Assembly (NCBI GenBank): GCA_026686845.1
Contig: JAIVEN010000014.1
Coordinates: 11,022,001 to 11,086,000, forward strand
Origin: Adenanthera pavonina
Lineage: Eukaryota; Streptophyta; Magnoliopsida; Fabales; Fabaceae
DNA: 64,000 nucleotides
Direction: 5' to 3'
Part shown: piece by piece, positions 22,521 through 33,205 of the stretch
Numbering within the stretch: the stretch's first letter is position 1
Layout: every line of letters starts with the position of its first letter
Notes under the pieces: generated by a model
Told to the model about the DNA's origin: nothing
Database searches by the model: none
Seen by the model: the letters and a program-made list of their open reading frames with translations, nothing else
Position numbers and translations under genes: made by a program

Positions 22521-23600
22521 TGTAACATTCCCATTTTTCATATCTGAATACTATGACCAGATAATATTACGAATGATATTAAACTATTCTAGATTAATTT
22601 ATAATAATTGGGGAAGCCTGGATATTTAATTAAATTAGTTTAAAGCCCAAAATATCCTAAATTATAAAAAGGGGCTTAGAAAGGGTAAAGTTATGATTTA
22701 CAATAAGATAAAGAAAATAATATTTTAAATACTCCAGTGCAAACTAAAAGTACAAGTGATATTGGTTATGTGGGCTTTGAGAGGAAAAAGTATAAATCCA
22801 GTAAAAGATGGGGTCTCACATAAATAGTAAATACCGGAATAGATGAATAGTAAAAAAAATAAGTAAGATAGGTGGATCTTACATGAAAAAGTAAAAGAGA
22901 AAGATAATGAGTCCCTTAGATAAAGTAAATAAGAAGGACACTGAGTATAATAGAAAATCCGGTTCAAAAAGTATTCAAAGTAGAGTCAAATTTATTTACA
23001 AAAATAAAAGGTACACTATCTGCTTTTCTGATTTGACATAAAGTAAGAAGGGAAAAGTTGGACATTTTTGCCCTTCTCCACTCTCTCACAAGCCCAAAAA
23101 TATCTAAGGGTATAATGGTTAATTGATATATTAAATGTGAGAATAATTATAAGCTCTCGGATTAAATCTCGATCTGATAGTCCATAACTATTAGACCTTC
23201 TTATAAATACCCCATCCCCTTTCCTCATTTTCCCCACAACTCACGCAAGCCAACAAAAAAAAAAAGAAAAGAGATTGGTAGTGTGAGAAAAGGAGCCGTG
23301 GGGAGAAGAGGAAGAAAAAAAAGAAGGAAAGAGAAAAAGGAAAAAGAATGAAGGAGGAAGGAAGGGAAGACAAGTAAGGGTTTTCTGAGATAAACTTCTA
23401 CTTTAGATCTCTTCTAGATTTTCTCTATTTATTTAGTTTAAGATGAGTTAGAATTTAAGCTATTTTCTTCCTCCCTCTTATTCCTCTTTATGGATCAAGA
23501 CATGATTTTAAGAGAAGAGTTTATAGTTTATGGTTAAGTTAAATTTATATGATGATAATATATTATTAAGTAAGGTTTAATGATATTAATAGGCTCTAGT
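22521..23600 (+). repeat. Possible second LTR (solo) start with TATA and R-like region
   Basis: TGTAACATTCCC at 22521 is the usual start of many plant Ty3/gypsy LTRs. About 680 bp downstream is a TATA-like TTATAAATACCCC (near 23200), followed by a pyrimidine then purine-rich transcript-like stretch (23220-23370). The 3' end and a 5-bp target duplication were not found, so the end given is nominal. No coding sequence is present. Confidence 0.35.
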
Positions 23601-25369
23601 CAAGCCAAAGGAGTTACTCAAGAAGTAAAGAACCCAAGATTTAGAGGTTAAAGCTCTAAGGTTGTAACTCTTACTCTAAATTTTTATATTTATACATTGT
23701 GCTTATACTTTGAAAATGTTGCTGTGATGTTTGGCTGCTTGTTATGATTGGTTTGACTGTTTTAAATTAAGGGTTAAGCCCCGGGATGCCCATTTGCTTA
23801 GCCGTTATGCTACCGAAATTTTTATTGTAACTTATAGTTTTAATTGTTTTTCTTAAAAGCATATTATGAAAGTATTGTAATTATGTAATGTTTATGCAAA
23901 GTTAAACTGATGTGATAATGCGATAAGTTTGAGTTATGTTGCTACTGAGATACCCCCATCTCATCACATGTTTCCCATTGATATGACCAAATAATGTTAA
24001 AGGAAATAATATAGCAATGAGGATGGAGAAAGAAGATTGAAGTCATTACTCTATTTTTTTTTGCTGTCTATTTTGATACATTGTATAAATTTGAATATGT
24101 ATCAAAAAATTTTGTGGTTTACATGCATGGATAGATCCATGTCTTAGGAACATAATGGCACTGATTTGGTGGTATTTGGATTATACAATGGTAGTTGTGC
24201 ATGATTTACTTGAATTGCTTCAGTGATTGTTTTATCTAACCTTTGATGATATATATTACTGCTTTGACCAGTAGGAGTAAAATAAATGTACGAAAAAAAT
24301 ATGATTAGAAAGTACAAAAGTAAAGCTTTCCAATGATACTATTATGTGCTAAATGGCTTTGTATATTAATATAAATGAACTTTCAAAATTAAGGTTTAGA
24401 TTTTCAGATAGAAACAGAGACGTGAAATGAACAGTAATATATTTAGAATAAACTGTACGAATTGGTACGTTTATTTCTTAGTTTCTAATTTTTTCCTAAA
24501 AATTTGAGATGTGCATGATATTTAGAAACTTAAACCACTAGAAAAGAATTTTTTTACATTTAGTTATGATTTTTGAAAAATCTCTACGCAATGAGCTATA
24601 AACCAATAAGAATGATTTTGTACAATCTTAAGATTTTAATTGGTTTAAGTTTTTCTAAAAATATTTTTATACATCAAATAAACAGTTTTCATGGGAAAAT
24701 GTTTTTAAATATAAGATGTAACATTTATAATGGCTCATACTGACGAGATATCTAAGTAAGAACTGTGTGCACTAGGATTAATTGAGATTTTCTTATTTTG
24801 ATAGCTATGTCTCTTGCCTTTATAGTATATTGTTACATACCTCCAGTGTCTATTTACTTTATGGATAACTTTTTATAGTCAGAATACTACACAATAACTT
24901 ATATTAGAATTTTATCTATTGCCTATAAATTGATCTTGACATCCTCAAATTATTTATGTACCCAAATATTTAGCTCTACATTGGGATTTCATTATTATTG
25001 TATTGAGATGATTGTATTAGTCTCATTATTCATACAATATTATCTCATGATAACATTAACAGGTACATGAACTTAAGTCAAGGTCTTCTAAAATCAAGGA
25101 TTTACTCCTTTAGGAATTATAATCAATTATCCCTAACCAAACAACAATTCAAGAAATGATATAACACTGCAGTTTCAATATTCAACTTAAGTCATATTTA
25201 TATCATGTATATATATACAAAGCAATCATCTATCACATTTAAATATATGTTTACTAATGTAATAATACAAAACATAAATCTCATATCACTAAAATCTATC
25301 TATAGATAAAGATTTAAACATAGCATAATTTTTTGTATCATTTATGATAAAATTAGAAGGTATTTATAC

Positions 25370-25779
25370 TTCATAATTAGAGTCGATAAAATGGGGTAAG
25401 CCCGACTTGTCGGCCGATTTAGCACAATAAAATGGGTGGGCAGGGCTTTAAAAATACAAGTCTGAATAGGAAATGAGCTTTTTGGGCTCGACCCATGGCG
25501 GGCTAGCCCGATTAGCCCTTTTTTTTGTTTAAAATACTTTAAAACATATTATTTTATTAATTAGTTATGTATAAATTGAAAATTTTAAGTATTATATTGA
25601 TCTTTATTGAATAATGATAATAATTAATTTTATTAATTTAGATAATAATATAAATTTTAAAAAAATAAAAAAAAACATAGGCCTGCATGCCTATGCCATA
25701 ACCTGAGCCTGTTAGGCAATCTGGGCTTTTTGGCCTTGCCCGTGGTGGGCCGGCCCAGATTGTCAGCTCTATTCCTAAT
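25370..25779. mobile_element. hAT-like MITE with 8-bp TSD
   Basis: Element 25378-25771 (394 bp) has ends starting TAGAGTCGATAAAATGGGG on the left and TAGAGCTGACAATCTGGGCC on the right (complement). GC-rich subterminal GGGCC/GCCCG repeats lie near both ends, and the middle is AT-rich. It is flanked by near-identical 8-mers, TTCATAAT (25370-25377) and TTCCTAAT (25772-25779). TAGAG ends with an 8-bp duplication are typical of hAT elements. No transposase. Confidence 0.7.
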
Positions 25780-26879
25780 ACATATAGACTATTTAAAAAG
25801 CAAAAGATAACTCTATTTCATCTTAATTAAATATATATTTATAACTATCTACCTATAGGTATATATATGCTATAATTACATATTTAATTAGAATCGATGT
25901 CCTTATGTGATACCTATATGAGTGCATTCATATGTTTTTGTAAGCATAATAATCTTAGAGGTCTTATAATTGACATATATAGTTAAGGAGTGGTTATAAC
26001 ATCCTTATATAACTGAATACATACATTCATGAGTAATTAAATTAAAATTCTCCCTATATGATTAAATCATAAATGTGCAACATTTTGTCCTATTAATTTG
26101 ATAAAACTAAAATGTATCAATGTTTTTTAGTATCTATAGACTACTTAATAAATATAAGGCCATTATATTTCATCCTAATTAGATGTGCAACTATAATTAT
26201 TTCCCTATGAATAAAGATAAACTATAACCACATATATGATTATAATTGGTGTTTTAAATCTATATGTGATTTTATTAAAACAATAATGCATGCAACAATT
26301 ATAAATACTTTTTTAACTATTAAATTTAATGCATGCTAATTACAAATATTATAAATTATGTGTAATTAAAATTATATATATTCAAAATCATTATGAGAAA
26401 TTAAATAATTAATTTAATCAACAAAAAATAAGCATGTGATTAAACAATTAAACAAATTTTCTCATTATTTTATTTATTTAATGTGCCTAACAATTATTTA
26501 AAATTAATTTTAGGTTAATAAATAATTTAATTATTTTTAAAAAACCAAAATAAGTGTCATAATTGCATAAATATAATTTTCCAAATTTTAGACAACTAAA
26601 CAACACAAAATAATATTTTGCAAAATATTTTAATGGCCTAAAAATTAACCTTCTCATATCTTAAACAATTAAAAGTGGCACAAAAATTAAATAATCAACC
26701 AAACATTTATGGTCCAATATACATGTACGGTTCAAAACAACCCAATGCACCCAAATATCAAATTCTGGAAATTCAAATAATATAATTTTGGCTTAAAATC
26801 AGATTTATTCAATCACCAAAATTCCCCAAAATAATTTCTAGAAATTTAAATTGTAAAAGAATGGCCCAAAATCAATTTT

Positions 26880-27560
26880 ATTTAATCTGGAAGCCCAAAT
26901 AGAAAATATTCGGCGCATTTTTTTCAAAACCAAAACGTTCGTGTACATGCTTCTTCTCCCTTTATGTTTTTTTAAGGCTAAGGAAACTGGAAGCCCAACC
27001 TTAGAACGTCCAGAAGCCTAAAAATAAAGTAACCCAGATGTAAAACCCAAACAGGCGGCCCAGTTATGAAATCTATGCCCCAAAAACAAAAAAACCGTTA
27101 ACAGGCTTAGAAGGTCAGGAGTCCCAATACGCGACGCCATCCCAGCTTTTCCCGGAAAAATGAAACGCTGCCGACGACGTCGTTTTCTGGTGATAAGACG
27201 ATGCCATCCAGATCGGAAACGATGTGCCGTTTTGGACAACGGCCAAAACACAATGTCGTTGGCATCGTCCCCTTCACCGCCGGAAACTCTAGACCCGACC
27301 CAGAACCGAACATAACCCGCGACAAAACCCGCCTTTTCGGGCTCTTTTGATATCAACTTCCAGAGATCTCCACGGCGGAGCTATCAGAACACACAACGTC
27401 GAGCTCTTACCAGATCCGAAATCCGATTCTGACTCACGATGACCTGCCGTTTTCCAGCTGTGTTGCCGGCGTTCCAGAGCTCCGTTTCCAAAGAAACTAA
27501 CGTCGATAGGACCAGAAGAACACGGAGATTCACATGCACACATTTATTTTAACAGAATTG
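26880..27560 (-). other. GC-richer retroelement leader-like segment
   Basis: A base-composition island in an otherwise AT-rich block, containing GACGACGTCGTTTT-type sequence. Overlapping ORFs in several frames (27018-27356, 27107-27325, 27289-27543, all minus) are mutually inconsistent and carry no domain. Its place just inside LTR-B on the minus strand matches the untranslated leader of a retrotransposon. Confidence 0.4.
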
Positions 27561-27578
27561 AAACTCAAGAAATTTCGT

Positions 27579-29095
27579 TGAGACATGTTCAACTTTTTAA
27601 TATAAATTTCATATATTAGAAAATAATTCAAGTAAATATTTATTTCAACTACTTAAAAACTTTCAGGGTGTTTTGGGAGTTTTTTTTTTGGATGGAAATG
27701 AACGAAGAGCAATGATTTTATGATTTTATGGGTTAAGTAATTATTCAAATGATATTTTTAAGAGAAACTAAGGATGGAAAGAGATAGTCTCTTAAGTTAT
27801 TTTTGGTCATTCTAAATTTAATATTTTTTATCCCCTAATTTAGGATAGTGATTAAAATAATTATTTTAATTATAAAATTACTCTTTAAACCAATAAAAAA
27901 TATATGCATGCCTTGTAATATTTTTTTATGCTTCCCACCACATTATCAAAGATAATTCCACTTTAAAGTATCTTACTGAGCCTACTTCAATTATTTTCTT
28001 CGCATAATAGTTATTGCAAACCTTAGAAATACCAAAGTATAATTTCTTCGAAGTCCTTTACTGTGCCTTTGTTAATATTATCCATATTAGTTGATGTGTG
28101 TTTTTTTTTTTGTAGTCATTAATAGGTTTTGTAGCAGTAACATTATAGTAACTTAATGATAGTTATTGTAATGAGGAGTTTAACATTAATTTAAAATTAT
28201 TGTTTAGTTATTTTTATTATTTGATCATATTTTTACTTTCTTACTAATATTATTATTGGAAGATCATATTATTGTTGTTGATGAAAGATATTCTTATTAA
28301 AAAATAAAAACAATAAAAAAATTTTATGTGAAAAGAACAATAATTTATTCAGACATTTTTTCATCTAAATTTACGAATAAGAGTAATATTGGAAAAAATA
28401 GTTATAATCTATTCTATTTCATCTATTTTATAATAATTTCAAAACAATAGTCAAATGAAACTATTTCTTCCTCTTATAAAATCTTCAAATAGCGGAACAT
28501 TTTATTCTACTCCACCCTATTTCATTCCATTCTATTATATTTTATTAATGATCATTCCTTCCATTTTATCATAAACTTCTAAACATAGCCTTAGTGATGC
28601 AGTTATAGAACTAGTCTCAACTAATTGGGAACCCGAGCGTGTCAAGCTAGAAGTTTTTTCACTAAGTTAGAATAATAGAAGAAGACTTTATAAATCCTCT
28701 CACTATACTAAAAAATTTGATGTAGATATTTCTAAAATTACAAAAAAATCATTTGGAAGAAAATACAAAAAAATAATTTAGGTAGATAGTTCTTTTAATT
28801 AATCATGAAATTTAGTAATGGAGTTTGGTAATTAGTCTCAGTTAGTTGAGAAACTGAAACATGTGTTAAGCTCAACTCAATCTTTGTTTATTTAATAATC
28901 TTGACTATTATCAGTTATTAAATTTAAATTTGAATTTAAATTCAAATAAAAATAAAAATATGACTGAGTATATTCTTATCCCTTAAAATCAATCAACTTA
29001 CTATATATTTTTTTAAAGATAAGAATCATATTTAATTAAAATATATTTAATTAAATAAATAATATAAATATATAATAAATTCAAATTAAATATCA
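27579..29095 (-). repeat. LTR-like direct repeat, copy B (interrupted)
   Basis: The parts 27579-27665 and 28591-29095 match LTR copy A. The middle is the 27666-28590 insertion. Just after the insertion, 28591-28650 also resembles a different internal part of copy A (the AGTGATG...CAACTA segment), suggesting local rearrangement. Confidence 0.55.
27666..28590. mobile_element. Tourist-like element inside LTR copy B
   Basis: Ends start GGGTGTTTTGGGAGTTT (left) and GGCTATGTTTAGAAGTTT (right, complement). The flanking triplets are TCA (27663-27665) and TTA (28591-28593), an imperfect version of the PIF/Harbinger TWA-type duplication. The ~925-bp AT-rich interior has no coding frame. Confidence 0.45.
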
Positions 29096-29127
29096 ATAAA
29101 TTATATATATATATATGTATAATATAA

Positions 29128-30296
29128 GATACGGCCTTTTGATTGAAATATAATAATAATAAAAAGAAATTACCAATATATAATACTTTTGAAAATATTT
29201 ACTAGATATAACACTTTTTATAAATCATAACATAATAATTTCTTTTTTTTTTTCGTGAATGAAGAGGAAGTAGTAGCAATCAATTATGATTTGATTTATT
29301 TAAAAATTTTAAAAAAATTATTTTACATAAAGCATTGCTTTATTTAAAAATTAAAAAAACAAACTCAAAAACAAATTGTACCAGCATGTTATGATTTGTA
29401 TTTTCATAACAGACTTTATTATTCTTAATAATCATAATATTTCTCTGACTTCATTTATAAGAAAAAAATTACTTTATGAGTATTAAGAAGGAGAGTAGAA
29501 GTTAAATAAAGATAATTAATTTATCTCACATTTTTAATTTCTTTTAAAATTATCTCTACTTAATTAATCTATCTCTCAATTCTTTCTAAAGATACATCTC
29601 GTGACTCTTAATAATGTTAATAAAGAAGAGTAATTTTGAAAAAAAGAAATTAATGCAATAGTATTACTTTCTTTTTTATCAAAATTACCCTTCTTTATTA
29701 ACATTATTGAGAGTTACGAGGTATGTCTTTAAAAGGAATTAATCTTTAGAAGAAATTGAGAGAAGGGTTAATTAAGTAGGAATAATTTTAGAAGAAATTG
29801 AAAATGTGAGACAAATTAATTATTTTTATTCAACTTCAATTCTCTTTTCTTAATACTTGTGAAGTAATTTTTTCCCATATAAATGAGATTAAAGAAGTAT
29901 TATGATTATTATTCCTTAATTGTTACTTAACTTTATTATTCTTTAATAAACTCTGTTATGTAGCCAGACTTTTTTTTTTATTTTTAAAATAATACAAATC
30001 GTATCAGCAGACGGTTTGTTTTTGAGTTTGTTTTTTGTATTTTTAAATAAAACAAATCGTAACAAAGCAAAGCAGCATGTTAAGATTTGGTTTTTGCAAA
30101 ATAATTTTTATAAAACTTTTAAATAAAGCAAATGGTAATTGGCGACTTCTTCTTCATACATACAAAAAAATGAATCATCATGTTATGATTTATAGGAAGT
30201 ATTATATCCTGGTAAATACTTTTAAAATTATTGTATATTGATAAATTTTTTTATTGTTATCATATTTCAATCAAAGTATTGTATCCTGGTAGATAC
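29128..30296. repeat. 1.17 kb fold-back palindrome (long inverted repeat)
   Basis: The left arm (29128 to about 29652) and right arm (about 29664 to 30296) are reverse complements over nearly the whole length, with only ~10 nt between them near 29653-29663. Matching landmarks include GATTGAAATAT (left 29141, right near 30265), ATAAATCATAACAT, AACAAACTCAAAAACAAA and TTAATAATGTTAATAAAGAA beside the centre. Arms differ by scattered substitutions and small indels. It is a fold-back transposon type; the terminal duplication is not clear. A transcript through it would form a ~0.5 kb double-stranded stem. Confidence 0.75.
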
Positions 30297-31039
30297 ATTA
30301 CAAAATGTCATCTGTCACTCATGTCTTTAGTTCTTACAAAACGTTGATGATTTTTTTTTCAATTCGGTACAAACATAGTAATTATTCCAATCGAATTTTG
30401 TTCAGTTAATTGATTTTCTGCCAATTTTATTTGATTTAAAAAATTTAAAATTTTTACAAATAATTTTCATTTTTCAATAAAAATGTTTACATTATTTAAA
30501 TTGAATGAATGATGTTTATTTGAAATTGAAAGAAAGAATGACTCTTAATTATCCAAACTTCCCATCGGATTAATGTTTTTGATGATAATGTTACTTTCCC
30601 TTTTGTATTGATTACAAAGATTTCCAACATGCATTTTACATCCAATGTAGAAACTGGATGTTTTCTTGATGCGGCACTACTTCTAAAAGCTTAACTTTGT
30701 GACGCGCTTAGCAGAATTTCTTTTTCATTTACGGATGCTGACAAAAATTTCAATATAATTCTAATCCCTTTTTTTTTTGCTTCTTTTTAATTACATTTTC
30801 AAACTCTGAAACTCATATTCGGGACCAGGCTATGAAAAAAATTGCGCTATGGTTCCCAATATACACGGAGCACCTCAAATCATTTAATCCTAAATAGAGT
30901 ATATATCTTATAAATGGCACAAAGTTCCATAGTCTCTTTTTTTCAAAAAAGATCCCTCTAAAAGTTAGGGGTGGACGAAAAGTCCTGGACCAAAATTATA
31001 AACAGTCAATTAAAATTTTTGCTGCAAATGTTGTTATTA
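30297..31039. other. Intergenic, no gene seen
   Basis: AT-rich spacer between the fold-back and the tRNA, without coding or RNA signals beyond short homopolymers. Confidence 0.5.
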
Positions 31040-31113
31040 GCTCTCATTGCTCAGCTGGTTAGAGCACCCGTTTAGTAAGCGGGAGGTCTTGAGTTTGCCT
31101 CTCAACGAGAGCA
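31040..31113 (+). tRNA. tRNA-Thr (anticodon AGU), slightly degenerate T loop
   Basis: A full cloverleaf can be drawn. The acceptor arm is GCTCTC/GAGAGC with discriminator A at 31113, the D stem GCTC/GAGC and the anticodon stem CCCGT/GCGGG. The 7-nt anticodon loop TTAGTAA gives anticodon AGT (Thr); the variable loop is AGGTC and the T stem TTGAG/CTCAA. There is no intron. Two conserved T-loop bases differ (TTTGC in place of TTCRA, so C56 and A58 are lost), as does pair 7-66 (A-C). That weakens the B box, so the gene could be poorly expressed or a pseudo-tRNA. No T4 run follows until about 31133. Confidence 0.7.
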
Positions 31114-31130
31114 CTTTCTTCCTGGAAGGA

Positions 31131-31279
31131 GCTTTTAGCTTTTATCTCCTATGGCTTCTACTTTTTATTAGTTTTTTTGGCCATTTGCTTAACCTTCTTA
31201 ACAAGCTTTTAGCTTTTATCTTCTATGACTTCTCCTTTTTATTAGTTTTTTTGGCCATTTGCTTAACCTTCTTAACAAG
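31131..31279. repeat. 74-bp tandem duplication
   Basis: Two adjacent copies (31131-31204 and 31205-31279) begin GCTTTTAGCTTTTATC and end TTAACCTTCTTAACAAG, with a few substitutions between them. It starts 18 bp after the tRNA gene. No coding meaning is apparent. Confidence 0.85.
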
Positions 31280-33205
31280 TAACAAATGTAGAGAAAGCCA
31301 TGGTTGATCAGGTGTTTTCCAGATCAAGTGAAAGAATAAGTTAGGATTTGCTACTGTTCTAGGGGTGCAAAGGTAGGAATACCACGAGACTGCTGCTTTG
31401 AGTGAAGATAGGTCTTTCTAAGTTGCATATTTAATGTTAGAGTGCCGTCATCTTACTCTCACTTGAGTTACAGGTCAGGTATACATTGTTTCACCTCTTT
31501 CCTTCCCTGGGATCTCAGCAAGAGCTAGTTTGAACTGCCCTTGCTCATCTAAAGTAGACAAATCATGACTGATAGGTTTGCTTTAGGCTTTTAGCTAACC
31601 AACAAGTTTTCTTAGCAAAGACGCATGGAAAAATTGGGTGCACTCTAGAGTTGGGTGTCACACTTGGCCCTATATCATAATTCTCTATCTATAGTCGAGT
31701 AAACTTCCAAGTTTGTACTATATATAATAATTTCTTTCATGAAAACATTGCTTCTGCTTAGCAAATGAGTGTCCAATTCGGCTATAAATACTTTTATTTA
31801 TGTGATAAATTAGCCTTTGTTGCATCGATCTTTGCCATTTTGGCGTGTTCATTGCCTAAATATGTTTGTGTGTTGCTATGAAATTTCATGTCAACTACAT
31901 ATACCATGTGATCGGATGTTTATTGCATTCCTAACTTCACAGACAATTTTCAATCGCCTCTATTTGCCTTTCTAGTTTTACGGTGTTCCTCTTAACTTCA
32001 GTGGTTAGTTGAATCCTCGTGATTCAAATACTTTGTTTGTCATGCAGAGTTTCTTCAGGTCACCAAAGCGTGAATATATACATTATTGTTACTTGAATTT
32101 CACTTCAGACTCGGCAGCTAGTTCGGTAATTACACCAATTGTAATATGAGATTGGTGGAGTATTTCTTATTAGTCAAAACTACAAAACTTATGTAGTTTG
32201 TAATGACTCTATTTTCAGCACTTCATAAAAGAAAATTGTCTCTTTTTTTTTAATGGGTTCCTAAGTAGTTGTTTCCTCCGTGAATTACGATCTTTTCGGG
32301 GTAGACAGCATTTATAGAAGGATAGTAGCAACCTAGACATCTCCGAGTTCACTACATTTCAGTCTATTTGGTCATCTTTGCCTAGCAAATGCCGAGTTAT
32401 TAATGTTGCATCCATTTTTCGCCTCATCACATCCTTCGCTTTACTTTTTGGCCTTCATCTTAGTATGATATCGTCTCCTGTATTAATGAATAAGTAGATG
32501 ACAATAACATATTTGTGTAACATGATGGTGAAATAGAGACTTTAGAATGTTATCTCTTTATTTTTTATTATAAGATATATTTTTTAATAATTAAATTCTT
32601 AAAATATAACTCATTTTAGGATATTTGTGCATCATTTAATATTTATTTTTTTTTATTTTTTTTAAATATTTAAAAGTGTTATAGTAAAGAGAGATTAAAA
32701 GAGATATATTTAAGATGAATCATAATTTAATGAGGATAATTTTAAAAAGTTAGTATAATTTTTTAAAGTATCCTGACTTTAAATTAAAATTTTTAAATAT
32801 ATACCAAATAGATAAATAAAATTTATAATAGGAGAGAGAACGACTGATAGCAAATTAATTTGTTTTACATTATGTTATATGAAGTTTTTCCAATCACGAT
32901 GAACATATGTCACTGCGCGCGTCAGCCGGCGTCGTGCGTATGCATAGCATTTCCGCGTCTTGATCGTGAGTCTATGACTACGAACGAGAGAAAGAAAATA
33001 AGGACATTCCTGGTCTATTTTTTCACTTGTTAAATTAAATAGTATTGATTATTAAATTCGGCTATACATGTGGTAAATATATCCTGGTCAAATTTTGCTG
33101 TAGCGTGGCGCGCAATCAACTTTCTATGATTTATGCTTTCTGATCTCCAAAACTGCCTGGAATAAATTCGAAGTTTTAGTCTGCTAGAGGCACTTCAATT
33201 TTTTT
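31280..33205. other. Intergenic and promoter side of the CGI-58-like gene
   Basis: No supported gene. The stretch 31300-32500 is less AT-biased than its surroundings and could hold an old gene or transcript remnant, but no frame is conserved. The region just before 33206 is the 5' UTR/promoter of the hydrolase gene. Confidence 0.4.

Larger units (their letters stand above)
19030..29095 (-). mobile_element. Old LTR retrotransposon remnant, non-coding interior (LARD-like)
   Basis: Two long direct repeats bound this block: LTR-A 19030-19557 and LTR-B 27579-29095, the latter enlarged by an inserted element. They share, in order, an AATATAAATTTCATATATT segment, a CACTAAG-TAGAATA segment, GACTTTATAAAT, a TTATTAAATTTAAATTTGAA run and a terminal AATTCAAATTAAATAT. 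Read on the minus strand, LTR-A starts TGTTAGATATATTTAATTTG and is preceded by a purine tract AAGTGGAAAAA, a typical polypurine tract. The element is therefore oriented minus, with LTR-A as the 3' LTR. No gag or pol frame survives in the ~8 kb interior, and no primer-binding site was recognised. The flanking 5-bp duplication is unclear. The interior also hosts a hAT-like insertion and a second LTR-like segment. Confidence 0.55.

Noticed and set aside
22725..23373. Minus-strand ORFs of 60-80 aa in the repeat block as genes
   Set aside because: They are low-complexity translations of a purine-rich LTR-like transcript region and have no family features.
27018..27543. Three overlapping minus-strand ORFs in a GC-richer island, possible gene
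   Set aside because: They use different frames, none shows a domain or codon pattern, and the island lies inside an LTR element where an untranslated leader is expected.
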